Below are positions 26,240-36,549 of a stretch of DNA of 64,000 nt, in pieces. Below the pieces are notes generated by a model. That model worked only from the letters and a program-made list of their open reading frames with translations, had not been told where the DNA came from and did no database searches. The stretch covers positions 1,302,001 to 1,366,000 of the forward strand of contig NZ_JQML01000001.1 in assembly GCF_000744705.1 (NCBI RefSeq), written 5' to 3'. Origin of the DNA: Streptacidiphilus albus JL83 (lineage in GTDB: Bacteria > Actinomycetota > Actinomycetes > Streptomycetales > Streptomycetaceae). A program made the translations under genes and the position numbers. Every line of letters begins with the position of its first letter. Position 1 is the stretch's first letter.

Positions 26240-27838
26240 CTACGGGACGGACGGCCCCGCCGCGACGGCCGGGGCGTCCGGGCTCGCCGCGCTGACCGGG
26301 ACGTCCGGGTTGCGGAACCAGGATCCCTGGACCGCCCACTGGATCAGCATCAGCACCACGCCCAGCAGCAGCGAGCCGATGCCGATGACGGTGACGCCGC
26401 CGGTGTTGCCGAAGATCGGCAGGTCGATCGAGGTCACGCCGTACGAGGGCTTGGCATAGACGTAGAAGGCCGCGTAGCAGAAGAAGAACAGCAGCAGCAG
26501 GCCGCCGAGGCCGGGCAGGATCCCCTTGAAGATCATGTCCCGGGCGCTGCGGGTGAGCACCTTGCGGAAGTACCAGATGCAGGAGAAGCCGGTCAGCCCG
26601 TAGTAGAAGGCGATGCCGAGGCCGACCGAGGCGATGGAGTCGGTGAGCACATTGGCGCTGATCTCCACCAGCAGGACGTAGAAGGCGATCGAGACCAGGC
26701 CCATGGCCACGGTCGAGTAGGTCGGGGTGAGGAAGCGGCGGTGCACGGTTCCGAACTTCGCCGGGATGGCCTTGTGCACCGCCATCGAGAAGCTGGTCCG
26801 CGCCGTCGGCAGGATCGTGGTCTGGGTGGAGGCCGCCGAGGAGGTCAGCACCATGAAGATCAGCAGCTTGGCGAGGAACCAGCCGAGCCCGTGGCTGCCG
26901 AAGACCGCGTTGCCGAGGCCCGACAGCACGTCACCGACGTTGGCGGGGTTGGCCAGGCCGATGCCCTTGGTGCCGGCCCCCGCGAAGGCCAGCGCCGAGG
27001 TCGAGACCAAGGCGTAGATGAGCAGCAGCAGCACGGTGGAGATGACGGCGGCCCGACCCGGGGTGCGCTCGCGGTCGGCGGTCTCCTCGTTGACCGAGAC
27101 GGCCGTGTCCCAGCCCCAGTAGATGAAGACGGCGGCCAGGATGCCCGAGGTCAGCGCGCTGACGCTGGGGACGTCGAAGGGGTTGAACCAGGAGGCGGCG
27201 ATGTGGATCGATCCGGCCGGCGCATTGCTGGAGTAGGTCTTCACCAGCGCCGAGACGGAGAACAGCACCAGCATCAGCACCTCGATGCAGAGCAGCCAGC
27301 GCTGGAGCGCGGCGGAGACCTCGATGCCGACGTAGCAGATCGCGGTCATCACGATGATCCAGACGACCCCGGCGACCGTGGTCCAGAGCGTGCTGCTGGA
27401 CAGGCTGGAGAAGCCGAACAGCTGGAAGCCGTAGGCGCCGGCGATCTGCGCCAGGTTGGCCATCACGATGACGTCGGCGACGATGATGCCCCAGCCGCCC
27501 ATCCAGCCGGTGCGCGGCCCGAAGGCCCTGGCCGCCCAGGTGAAGGTGGTGCCGCAGTCCGGGTCGACCTGGTTGAGCTCCTTGTAGGCGTAGGCGATCA
27601 GCAGCATCGGGACGAAGGCCAGGATGGTGACGATCGGCGCCTGGAGCCCGACGCCCGCGACGATCACGCCGAGGGTCGCCGCCAGGCTGTAGGCGGGCGC
27701 GGTGGAGGCGATTCCAATGGCGATGGACGAGAAGAGGCCGAGCGCGTTGCTCTTCAGACCCTTCTCGCCGACACCTGAGCCGGTGGCGGTCGGATAGGCG
27801 TCCTCGGGGACGCGGGGTGCGCCGGACGGAGTGCTCAT
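26240..27838 (-). CDS. APC-family amino acid/polyamine permease
   Basis: 532 residues with about twelve helices. The N-terminus (LGLFSSIAIGIASTAPAYSLAA, within helix 1), the IFIYWGWD-like segment AVFIYWGWDTAVSVNEETAD and SSAASTQTTILPTARTSFSM place it in the APC superfamily, actinobacterial permeases of the GABA/amino acid type. Substrate is uncertain. An inverted repeat (CTGACG-GCA-CGTCAG) lies about 100 bp upstream. Confidence 0.88.
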   Translation of the reverse strand: MSTPSGAPRVPEDAYPTATGSGVGEKGLKSNALGLFSSIAIGIASTAPAYSLAATLGVIVAGVGLQAPIVTILAFVPMLLIAYAYKELNQVDPDCGTTFTWAARAFGPRTGWMGGWGIIVADVIVMANLAQIAGAYGFQLFGFSSLSSSTLWTTVAGVVWIIVMTAICYVGIEVSAALQRWLLCIEVLMLVLFSVSALVKTYSSNAPAGSIHIAASWFNPFDVPSVSALTSGILAAVFIYWGWDTAVSVNEETADRERTPGRAAVISTVLLLLIYALVSTSALAFAGAGTKGIGLANPANVGDVLSGLGNAVFGSHGLGWFLAKLLIFMVLTSSAASTQTTILPTARTSFSMAVHKAIPAKFGTVHRRFLTPTYSTVAMGLVSIAFYVLLVEISANVLTDSIASVGLGIAFYYGLTGFSCIWYFRKVLTRSARDMIFKGILPGLGGLLLLFFFCYAAFYVYAKPSYGVTSIDLPIFGNTGGVTVIGIGSLLLGVVLMLIQWAVQGSWFRNPDVPVSAASPDAPAVAAGPSVP

Positions 27839-27937
27839 GAGGGATTCGTTGCCTTTCGCGTTCGGACCGGGGCGCGGACGGCAGTGCTGTGCTCCGGCTC
27901 GGCGGAGCCGGCCTGGCGGGAACGGGTCTACACCTCG

Positions 27938-27952
27938 CTGACGGCACGTCAG
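27938..27952 (-). promoter_or_regulatory. Inverted repeat upstream of the APC permease
   Basis: CTGACG-GCA-CGTCAG, 6-bp arms with a 3-bp centre, about 100 bp before the permease start. Candidate operator. The rest of the 27839-28075 gap shows nothing else definite. Confidence 0.4.
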
Positions 27953-28075
27953 TGAACGGATGGTAGGCCCCCCGGACCGCCGGGCGGCAGAGGCGCGTCA
28001 CAGTGGAGTCCACTCGGCCCGACGCGACCCCCCGTTCAGGCTCGGCGCATCACCTCATCAGGCGAAATATCCGGT

Positions 28076-28498
28076 TCAGCCGGAGGTGGTGCTGCCGTCC
28101 AGGAGCGGGATCTGCTCCAGCACGGCCGTCTCGGCCCCGGTCAGCAGCCGGGAGCGGATCAGGAACCGCATCCCCTCCGGCGCCTCCAGCGAGAAGCCGC
28201 CGCCGCGCCCCGGGACCACGTCCACCGTCAGATGGGTGTGCCGCCAGCGGGCGAACTGGTCCTTGGACATCCAGAAGCCCACCGGCTCCGGCACCCCGTC
28301 GATCCGCAGCGCGGCCAGCCGCACGTCCGAGGCGCCGGTGCGGAACTCGCCGTCGACATAGCACATCGGCGAGCTGCCGTCGCAGCAGCCGCCGGACTGG
28401 TGGAACATCAGCGGCCCGTTGGCCGCGTAGAGGGTGCGCAGCAGGTCCGCCGCGGCCTCGGTCACGGCGACTCGCGCCACCTCGTCGACGGTGCTCAT
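28076..28498 (-). CDS. DUF779 protein linked to aldehyde dehydrogenase
   Basis: 140 residues of the DUF779 family, with the conserved HQSGGCCDGSSPMCY segment (adjacent cysteines) and VGFWMSKDQF. Genes of this family are almost always next to aldehyde dehydrogenases of the ExaC/AcoD type, as here, but their biochemical role is not established; the cysteines suggest metal or thiol chemistry. The ATG at 28498 is the first that follows the hairpin at 28558-28600. Confidence 0.88.
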   Translation of the reverse strand: MSTVDEVARVAVTEAAADLLRTLYAANGPLMFHQSGGCCDGSSPMCYVDGEFRTGASDVRLAALRIDGVPEPVGFWMSKDQFARWRHTHLTVDVVPGRGGGFSLEAPEGMRFLIRSRLLTGAETAVLEQIPLLDGSTTSG

Positions 28499-28557
28499 GG
28501 CATCCACCCCTCCGCCCCGGCCCGGGGCCGTCCGCTCACGTCTGCCACCAGGGTCCG

Positions 28558-28600
28558 CCGGTGCCGCCGCGCCGTCCAGTGGTCGGCGCGGCGGCACCGG
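28558..28600 (-). terminator. 17-bp-stem hairpin between aldehyde dehydrogenase and DUF779 genes
   Basis: Arms of 17 bp (28558-28574 and 28584-28600) pair perfectly around a 9-base loop. It lies between two genes that would otherwise be read as an operon, so it is either a partial terminator or an RNA-stabilising element. Confidence 0.75.
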
Positions 28601-28612
28601 CCGCGGTTCGGC

Positions 28613-30136
<1,524 letters not shown>

Positions 30137-30211
30137 GTGTGACCTCCGTCGGGACTCCGCCGCCGTCCTCCGTCGGACGGTCGGGAGATGCCCGGCACGC
30201 TAGTTCCGCCG

Positions 30212-30250
30212 ACGTTGCAGCGACGTTGCAGCCACGTTGTAGCGACGTTG
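30212..30250 (-). repeat. Four 11-bp-phased ACGTTG repeats before the aldehyde dehydrogenase
   Basis: ACGTTG begins at 30212, 30223, 30234 and 30245, exactly 11 bp apart, within ACGTTGCAG or ACGTTGTAG. The phase is about one helical turn, as expected for cooperative activator binding. The AcoR-like protein encoded immediately upstream is the obvious candidate. Confidence 0.7.
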
Positions 30251-30285
30251 TAGCCGTGCGACCGCGCGGCCCGAGCAGTTGCCCG

Positions 30286-31560
30286 CTACCGGCCGGGGTC
30301 CGGCAGGCCGTAGTCCTCGCGGAGCTGGCGGGCGCGGGCCGAGGCGACCGCCCGGTCCGGCGAGTGCCGGGGCGCGATGCCGGCCAGCCACTCCCACACC
30401 TGGAGGTCGTGGAAGCCGCCGTGCTCCGCCCAGGCCCGCACCGGGGCCGGGTCGGGGCAGCTGAGCACGGCCGCGCGCAACTGGGTGTCCAGCCACTCCC
30501 GCTGGACGCACACCCCCGGCGCCTCCGAGCCGGGCAGCAGCGGCCCCCGATAACCGGAGACGGCGGCGGCCAGCCCGCCGCCGCGCAGCGCCGCCGCGAC
30601 CTCCAGGAAGTCGCCGCCGACCGGGGCGGTCAGCCGGTAGGGGCGGGAGGCCAGCAGGTCGCCCACGATCCGCCGGAGCCGGGTGAGTTCGGCCCGCAGC
30701 GTGGTCGGACAGGTCCCGTCCGCATACAGCAGCTCCGCCAGCTCCTCGCCGGCCAGCCCCTGCTGATGGACCATCAGCATCACCAGCAGCTCGGTGTGGC
30801 GTCGGCTCAGCTGGATCCGCTGCCCGTCCAGCCGCAGCAGTCCCTCGCTCCGGCCGAGTGCCTGGACCCGCACCGCACTGTCGCCGGGGGTGCGCGGCCG
30901 GGGCAGCCACAGCTCCGCCTCGGCGGCCCTGGCCGCCGCCCTGACCAGTGCCAGGCTGTGCGGATTGGCGACGATGTTCCCGCCGGTGACGTCGATGACG
31001 CCGAGGATCCGCCCGCTGACCGGGTCGTGGATCGGCGCGGCGGCACAGGTCCACGCCTGCACCGGGTGCCGGAAGTGCTCGGACGCGAAGATCTGCACCT
31101 CGTGGTCGAGCGCCAGGGCCGTGCCGGGGGCGTTGGTCCCGGCGTGGGCCTCGTCCCAGAGCGCCCCCTCGACGAAGTTGATCCGCGCCGCCCGGGAGCG
31201 GGCCTCCCGGTTGCCCTCCACCCACAGCAGCCGGCCGTCGGCGTCGGCCACCGCCATCAGGTGCTCGCCGTCCTCGGCCGCCGACCCCACCAACTGCCGC
31301 AGCACGTCGATGACCCTGGTCAGCGGGTGGCCGGCCCGGTAGGCGCCGAGCTCCACCCCGCTGAGGGTGACCGGCGGATGACGGTCCACGTCCACCCGGG
31401 CGTCCGAGGAGCGCTGCCAGGACCTGGCCACCACCTCGCGCAGGCCCGCTTCCGCGGCGGGCAGTTCCCGGGTGGCCACGAAGGCCGCGTGGGCGTGGGC
31501 GATCTCGCGCGCCCGCTGCCGCGGGTCCGCGCCGACCTCCGCCAGCCAGCCGTTGCCCAT
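30286..31560 (-). CDS. AcoR-like GAF-domain transcriptional regulator
   Basis: 424 residues. Residues about 30-220 match the N-terminal sensor region of AcoR-type activators (VVARSWQRSSDARVD, then a GAF domain with NFVEGALWDEAHAGTNAPGTAL and QAWTCAAAPIHDPVSGRILG). No sigma-54 AAA+ ATPase domain follows; instead residues about 240-330 look like a winged helix (LSRRHTELLVMLMVHQQGL, LRAELTRLRRIVGDLL). It ends 150 bp before the aldehyde dehydrogenase and probably activates it. Confidence 0.85.
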   Translation of the reverse strand: MGNGWLAEVGADPRQRAREIAHAHAAFVATRELPAAEAGLREVVARSWQRSSDARVDVDRHPPVTLSGVELGAYRAGHPLTRVIDVLRQLVGSAAEDGEHLMAVADADGRLLWVEGNREARSRAARINFVEGALWDEAHAGTNAPGTALALDHEVQIFASEHFRHPVQAWTCAAAPIHDPVSGRILGVIDVTGGNIVANPHSLALVRAAARAAEAELWLPRPRTPGDSAVRVQALGRSEGLLRLDGQRIQLSRRHTELLVMLMVHQQGLAGEELAELLYADGTCPTTLRAELTRLRRIVGDLLASRPYRLTAPVGGDFLEVAAALRGGGLAAAVSGYRGPLLPGSEAPGVCVQREWLDTQLRAAVLSCPDPAPVRAWAEHGGFHDLQVWEWLAGIAPRHSPDRAVASARARQLREDYGLPDPGR

Positions 31561-31663
31561 CCGCTCCCACCATCGGTTCCGGTGGTTCGATACTGTCGCC
31601 GCCCCGGAGCGGGCGCAATGCGCGACACGCCCTCGGTCGCGGCGAACCGCGGGCGGGCCCGGC

Positions 31664-31873
31664 TCACCAGCCGCTCTCCGCCAGGTCCTCGACGATCTGC
31701 AGGGCGTTGTAGAGACTGCTCACCAACGCACCCATCATCAGTTCGAGTTCGGCCGGGGCGGCGCCGGACTCGCCCAGCTCCCGCGCCCGCTTGAGGTCGT
31801 TGCGGGCGACCCGGATGCGGAACTCCTGGCTGGGGGTCAGCCGGGTGGGGACGGACCAGGTCAGCTCGGACAC
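31664..31873 (-). CDS. Small hypothetical protein
   Basis: About 69 residues from a GTG at 31873, seven bases after a G-run that could serve as ribosome site. The C-terminal half is helical (LTPSQEFRIRVARNDLKRAR, then LELMMGALVSSLYNALQIVE). An in-frame ATG further upstream would add a Pro/Arg-rich segment that looks non-coding. Family not recognised. It lies downstream of the TTA-containing XRE gene and could be cotranscribed with it. Confidence 0.55.
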   Translation of the reverse strand: MSELTWSVPTRLTPSQEFRIRVARNDLKRARELGESGAAPAELELMMGALVSSLYNALQIVEDLAESGW

Positions 31874-32084
31874 CGGAGCACCCCCCAGGACCGGCGGCAG
31901 CCGCCGGGCCGTCGGCAACCGCAGGGCCGGTGGCGGCGAAGTCGCCGTCGGAACCCGGGAGTTCCGCAGTGGATCACGGGCCTGCCGCGCACGTCGCATC
32001 ACCTCGTCCCTGAAGGGCCTGTCGCTGCTGCACCCATGCTGCCGGGCGGGGAGGGTCGCGAGGGACACTCGTTGTGTCCCTCCG

Positions 32085-33269
32085 TCAGATCGCTTTCGCC
32101 CACTCGGCGTAGCTGAGCAGCTCCTGTCGGCCGCGCCGGTCCGCCCTGACCAGCGACCGCAGCGTCTCCCGGACCTGCGGGTGCTCGCGGACGTGCTGCG
32201 GGGCGATCCGCCGGGCCGTCTGCAGCGAGTCGAAGGCCTCGCCGGTCATCCCCTGCCACAACTGGGCCCGCGCCAGGTCGATGTGGAAGTGCGACCGGCG
32301 TTCGGCCGGCAGGTCGGCCGGCGGGCGCCACTCCCCCGCCGTCCGCACCGCCCGGGCGCCCTCCCGCAGTTCGACCGCGACCGCGATCTCGTGCACCCGG
32401 TACGAGTCCGGGCCGAAGGCGGTGCCCAGGTACACGCCCTCGCGCACGGCCTCGGCCATTCGCCGGGCCTCGGTCATGTGCTGCCGGGCGCCGTCGGAGT
32501 CGGCCAGCCGGCCGGCCACCACCGCCGCCCGCATGTGCAGCGCCCCGAGGGCCGCCCGGGAGACCGGGTCGACCGGGGCCGGGGCCGCGTCCACGGCCTG
32601 CTCCAGCGCCCGCAGCCCGACCTGCAGTCCGGCCTCGCTGCGGTGCAGGAAGAAGACCTCGGTCCGGACGTAGGCGGCCATGGCGTCCAGCAGCGGGTCC
32701 TCCGCCAGCCGCGCCGTGCTGCGGACCAGGTCCACCAGCCGGGCGGACAGGTCGGTGTAGCCGGACTTGTACGCCACCGCGTCGGCGGACCGGTAGGCCG
32801 CCGCGAGCAGCGCCGCCGTCTCCAGCCGCTCCGGGCCGCTGCGCGCGTGCAGCGCCCGCGCCAGCTCCGCCAGCAGTTCGGGGGCCTTCTCGGTGATGCT
32901 GGTGTACTGCGAGCCGAGCCGCCAGCCCTCCAGCTCGGCGACCGCCCGGCGCTGCGACCGCAGGCTCCGGACCGGGCCGTCGCTGGGCACGTCGTAGGCG
33001 TCGATGGCGAGCCGGATCGCCGGGATGGCCGCGTGGATCCGGCTGCCGGTGTGGACGACCGTGCCCAGCAGCCGGGCGGAATCGACGTCCAGCGCCCGGG
33101 AGATGGCGTCCAGGACGTCGTCGCTTGGGGTCCGCTGCCCGCTCTCGACCTTCTTCAGCATGCTGACCGAGACGGCGGCGTGCGCCGAGAGCTCCTGCTG
33201 GGTGAGCCGACGGCTGCGGCGCGCGGCGGCGATGCGCGCCCCTACGCCCTCGGCGGGCGGTAATGCCAT
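32085..33269 (-). CDS. XRE-family regulator with helical (TPR-like) domain; TTA codon
   Basis: 394 residues. The N-terminal helix-turn-helix (residues about 10-65: RRSRRLTQQELSAHAAVSVS) is followed by about 300 residues of helical repeats (for example LRALEQAVDAAPAPVDPVSR), the plan of streptomycete SCO-type XRE/TPR regulators. The ATG at 33269 follows GGAG; an ATG at 33296 is less likely. The third codon is TTA (33261-33263), so translation should depend on the bldA leucyl-tRNA and be developmentally gated. Confidence 0.85.
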   Translation of the reverse strand: MALPPAEGVGARIAAARRSRRLTQQELSAHAAVSVSMLKKVESGQRTPSDDVLDAISRALDVDSARLLGTVVHTGSRIHAAIPAIRLAIDAYDVPSDGPVRSLRSQRRAVAELEGWRLGSQYTSITEKAPELLAELARALHARSGPERLETAALLAAAYRSADAVAYKSGYTDLSARLVDLVRSTARLAEDPLLDAMAAYVRTEVFFLHRSEAGLQVGLRALEQAVDAAPAPVDPVSRAALGALHMRAAVVAGRLADSDGARQHMTEARRMAEAVREGVYLGTAFGPDSYRVHEIAVAVELREGARAVRTAGEWRPPADLPAERRSHFHIDLARAQLWQGMTGEAFDSLQTARRIAPQHVREHPQVRETLRSLVRADRRGRQELLSYAEWAKAI

Positions 33270-33386
33270 GACCGGGCTCCGTTCCTGACTGTCCATCGGA
33301 AACCGTAGCCGCTGCGCGGGGCGGGGGCGCGCGGAATCGACTCCCTCGGTGCTGTGCGCCCGGAGCGGACCTGAGCGACCCCCGGG

Positions 33387-34028
33387 TCAGGCCGGGGCGA
33401 GGAGGATGGGCAGTTCGTCGAGCGAGTCGATCCGCCAGTCGGCCTGGGCGGCCTGCCCGGTGTCGGCGTAGAGGTAGCCCCAGGGGCCGCGCCGCAGATG
33501 GGCCGTCCGCAGCCCGGCGGCGCGGGCGGGGATGATGTCGTTCTGCGGATGGTCGCCCACGTAGAGGATCTCGGACGGCGGCCGGCCCGCCCAGGCCGCG
33601 ACCTGCTCGTAGAACTCCCGCTGCGGCTTGGCCACGCCCCACTCGCCCGAGGTGGCCACGGCGTCCGCCGGGAGCTCCAGCTTCCGCAGCAGTTCGGCGA
33701 CCCGGACGGTCTGGTTGCCGGCCACCCCGACCCACAGGCCCAGCTCGCGCAGGCCGGCCAGGGCGCGCCGGACGTCCGGGTAGAGGTCCTCGTCGGCGAT
33801 CTGCTCCCCGCGCCCGGCCCGCTCCCGGGCCTCGTACTCGGCCCGGACGTCGATGCCGGGGCGGATCAGCCGCAGCGCCTCCGCATTGTCGCGGCCCTGC
33901 GCGACGACCGCCCCGACCAGCGCGGACAGGGTGTGGTGCGGGACGTCGAGCCAGTCGGCCCAACCGCCCCAGAAACGCCGGTCGTAGGTGAGGGTCTCCC
34001 CCACATCGAACACCACAGCGGAGATCAT
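33387..34028 (-). CDS. HAD-family hydrolase
   Basis: 213-residue phosphatase-like protein. Motif I is VFDVGETLTYD; note DVGET in place of the usual DxDxT, so the second catalytic Asp is replaced by Glu. Motif II is GVAGNQT, motif III is around VAKPQREFY, and motif IV is ILYVGDHPQNDIIPARAAGL. The missing second Asp suggests weak or altered activity, or a dehalogenase-like relative. The ATG at 34028 starts directly at the first strand. Confidence 0.88.
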   Translation of the reverse strand: MISAVVFDVGETLTYDRRFWGGWADWLDVPHHTLSALVGAVVAQGRDNAEALRLIRPGIDVRAEYEARERAGRGEQIADEDLYPDVRRALAGLRELGLWVGVAGNQTVRVAELLRKLELPADAVATSGEWGVAKPQREFYEQVAAWAGRPPSEILYVGDHPQNDIIPARAAGLRTAHLRRGPWGYLYADTGQAAQADWRIDSLDELPILLAPA

Positions 34029-34243
34029 GTCCCGCAGCCTACCCAGCTCGCGCCGGGCCACGCCCCGGCCGTACCAGGTGTCCGCGCCCAGGTCAGGGCG
34101 GTGCCGACGGCCGTCCGGGGCATCTCCGCGAGGGCGGCCCGACGCGCCGGAAAATCCCGGCCCGGCCCGGTGGCTCCGGGATAGGGTCGGGGCCGATCCG
34201 GCTCGTCCACGAAGAAGCCGCGCTGACACCCCGAGGACCGCCG

Positions 34244-35638
34244 ATGGCACCCCCCTCCGCAGCCGAGGACCTGTTCCCCTCCACCAGCCGGGCCCTGCTG
34301 CACCGGCTGGCCGTCGGCCAGGCGGAGGGCCGCACCCCGTCGATGGTCGGCGCCGTGGTCCGGGACGGACGGACGGTCTGGACCGGGGCCCGCAGCATGA
34401 TCGACGGTCATGCGCCGGACGAGGACGTCCAGTACCGGATCGGGTCGATCACCAAGACCTTCGTCGCGGTGCTGGTGCTGCGGCTGCGCGACGAGGGCGC
34501 GCTGGAGCTGACCGACCCGCTGGAGCGCCATCTGCCCGGCACCGGGAAGACCGTCGGCCGGCTGACGGTCGGCCAGCTGCTCTCGCACACCTCGGGCCTG
34601 GCGGCCGAGACGCCGCCGCCCTGGTGGGAGCGCACCCCCGGCTCGCTGCGCCCGGGGCTGGCGGACATCCTCGGCGAGCCGCCGGTCCGGCATCCGGCGG
34701 GCACCAGGTTCCACTACTCCAACTCGGGCTTCGCCCTGCTCGGCGCGCTGGTCGAGCAGGTGCGCGGCGAGCCCTGGAGCACGGTGCTGAAGCGCGAGGT
34801 ACTGGCGCCGCTGGGCCTGACCCGGACCACCACCGCGCCCGAGGCTCCGCACGCGGGCGGCTTCGCGGTGCACCCCTGGGCGGACGTCATGACCGCCGAG
34901 CCGCTGGAGGAGACCGGGCTGATGGCCCCGGCCGGGCAGCTCTGGTCCACCGCCGCCGACCTGGCCCGCTGGGCCGCGTTCCTGACGGCCGGCGACGAGA
35001 AGGTGCTCCGTCCGGCGACGGTGGCCGAGATGCGCCGACCACTGGCTCCGCCGGAGCACGGCGACTCCACCGAGGGCTACGGCCTGGGGCTGCAACTGCG
35101 GAGCCAGGACGGGCGGTTGCTGTTCGGGCACGGCGGCTCGATGCCGGGCTTCCTGGCCGGCCTGTGGATCAGTGCGGCGGACGGCCTCGCCGCCGTGGTC
35201 CTGACCAACACCACCTCCGGCGCGGCGCCCGCCTCGGTCGCGGCCGACCTGATCCGGATCGTCGCGGAGCGCGAGCCCGGCTTCCCGCAGCCCTGGCGCC
35301 CGCTGCCGGAGACCGAGGCCGACCCGGAGCTGCTGGCACTGACCGGCCCCTGGTACTGGGGGCCCTCGGCGATGGTGCTGCGGATCCTGCCGGGCCGCGA
35401 ACTGGCCCTGGAGGCAGTGGGCGCGACCGACGGCGGCATGCGCTTCCACCCCGAGTCGGACGGCACCTGGACCGGGCTGAACGGCTACTACGCGGGCGAG
35501 ACGCTGCGCGTGCTCCGCGACCCGGACGGCGGGGTGAGCCATCTCGACATCGGCAGCTTCGTCCTCACCCGCGTGCCCTACGCCCCGGCCGCACCGGTCC
35601 CCGGCGCCCTCGACCCGCGCGGCTGGCACGCGGGCTGA
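34244..35638 (+). CDS. Serine hydrolase, class C beta-lactamase-like
   Basis: 464 residues with the beta-lactamase/penicillin-binding fold: the SxxK tetrad is SITK (in YRIGSITKTFVAVLVLRLRD), the YxN triad is YSNSG, and the KTG-equivalent is HGGSMPG. No signal peptide is visible, so it is cytoplasmic, like many actinobacterial esterase or peptidase relatives. About 100 C-terminal residues form an extra beta domain. Confidence 0.9.
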   Translation: MAPPSAAEDLFPSTSRALLHRLAVGQAEGRTPSMVGAVVRDGRTVWTGARSMIDGHAPDEDVQYRIGSITKTFVAVLVLRLRDEGALELTDPLERHLPGTGKTVGRLTVGQLLSHTSGLAAETPPPWWERTPGSLRPGLADILGEPPVRHPAGTRFHYSNSGFALLGALVEQVRGEPWSTVLKREVLAPLGLTRTTTAPEAPHAGGFAVHPWADVMTAEPLEETGLMAPAGQLWSTAADLARWAAFLTAGDEKVLRPATVAEMRRPLAPPEHGDSTEGYGLGLQLRSQDGRLLFGHGGSMPGFLAGLWISAADGLAAVVLTNTTSGAAPASVAADLIRIVAEREPGFPQPWRPLPETEADPELLALTGPWYWGPSAMVLRILPGRELALEAVGATDGGMRFHPESDGTWTGLNGYYAGETLRVLRDPDGGVSHLDIGSFVLTRVPYAPAAPVPGALDPRGWHAG

Positions 35639-35665
35639 GGGCCTAACGCCCGCCTCGGGGGCGTG

Positions 35666-35700
35666 CGTGCCTCCCCCGCCCGCCGGGCGCGGGAGGCACG
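35666..35700 (+). terminator. Terminator after the serine hydrolase gene
   Basis: CGTGCCTCCC (35666-35675) pairs with GGGAGGCACG (35691-35700) around a C/G-rich loop that can pair further. Confidence 0.75.
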
Positions 35701-35815
35701 GGGGTGGTGCAGACCGCACCTGGTGCGCTCGTACCGGCACGACTGACGGAGCGTCGGCGGACGGCGAGGATTGATCCGCCGGGACCGCCCCGGCGACACA
35801 CCGCCGGGGGATTCC

Positions 35816-36364
35816 ATGACCGTCACCACCACCGCCGCCGTCAGCACCGCTTCCGCTGGTACCGGAGCCGTCACCGCCGCTGCCATCACTGCCGACGCCG
35901 CGCCCGGCAGGCTGCGCCGCACGTTCTCGCGCGCTTCGCTGCGCCGTGTCGGCTATGCGCTGCTGGCCCTGCCGATCGGCCTGGCCGGACTGCCCGCGGC
36001 GGTCGGACGCGGCTCGGCCGACCGCCAACGGCGGTTGGTGCAGCGGATGCTGGGCCTCCCGTCGGTGCCGGTGTCGCGCCCCCGAGTGCTGCTGCACGCG
36101 CTGCTCAGCACCCCGCTGAACCTCGCCTCCGCCGTGCTGACCGGCTACAGCTGGTGGTTCGCGGTGGTCAACCTGGCCTATCCGATCCGCCCCCTGCTGG
36201 GCATTCCGGGCTACACCGCCAACTCCTGGGGCGGGCCCAGCTACGCCGGCGTCTGGGCCTTCCACGCACTGGTCGGCGGCGTCCCGCTGGCCCTGGCGAC
36301 CTGCGCGCTCGCGCTCGGCCTCACCTCCCTGCAGCGCCGCGCGGCACGGCGCCTGCTCGGCTGA
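35816..36364 (+). CDS. Small membrane protein, possibly sensor-domain-like
   Basis: 182 residues with four predicted helices (for example VGYALLALPIGLAGLPAAVG and ALVGGVPLALATCALALGL) and basic loops. The first helix and the following basic segment recall the putative sensor domain found before streptomycete histidine kinases, but no kinase follows. The ATG at 35816 follows a G-run. Function unknown. Confidence 0.7.
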   Translation: MTVTTTAAVSTASAGTGAVTAAAITADAAPGRLRRTFSRASLRRVGYALLALPIGLAGLPAAVGRGSADRQRRLVQRMLGLPSVPVSRPRVLLHALLSTPLNLASAVLTGYSWWFAVVNLAYPIRPLLGIPGYTANSWGGPSYAGVWAFHALVGGVPLALATCALALGLTSLQRRAARRLLG

Positions 36365-36521
36365 CGCGCCCCCACGCCGTTCCCGGTCAACCCGCACCAC
36401 CCCGCCCCGGGTGCGGTAACGTCGAATACGCAGGAACCGCCCCCGCTCGCGGGGACGGCAGCAACAGAGCGGCCCCCGCCGCGGACGGGCTATCCGCGAC
36501 AGGGGCCAGTGGCCTCACGGG

Positions 36522-36544
36522 GGCTCCTAAACGGGTTAGGAGCC
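36522..36544 (-). terminator. 9-bp-stem hairpin downstream of the 30-codon frame
   Basis: GGCTCCTAA and TTAGGAGCC pair perfectly around ACGGG, and longer flanking arms (GGGGCC..GGCCCC) pair outside. It begins 5 bases after the stop codon of the leftward small frame. Confidence 0.55.
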
Positions 36545-36549
36545 GCCGG

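Noticed and set aside
36433-36461. CRISPR array
   Set aside because: Only one repeat-like unit is present, with no spacer series and no cas genes; kept as a low-interest finding, not a feature.
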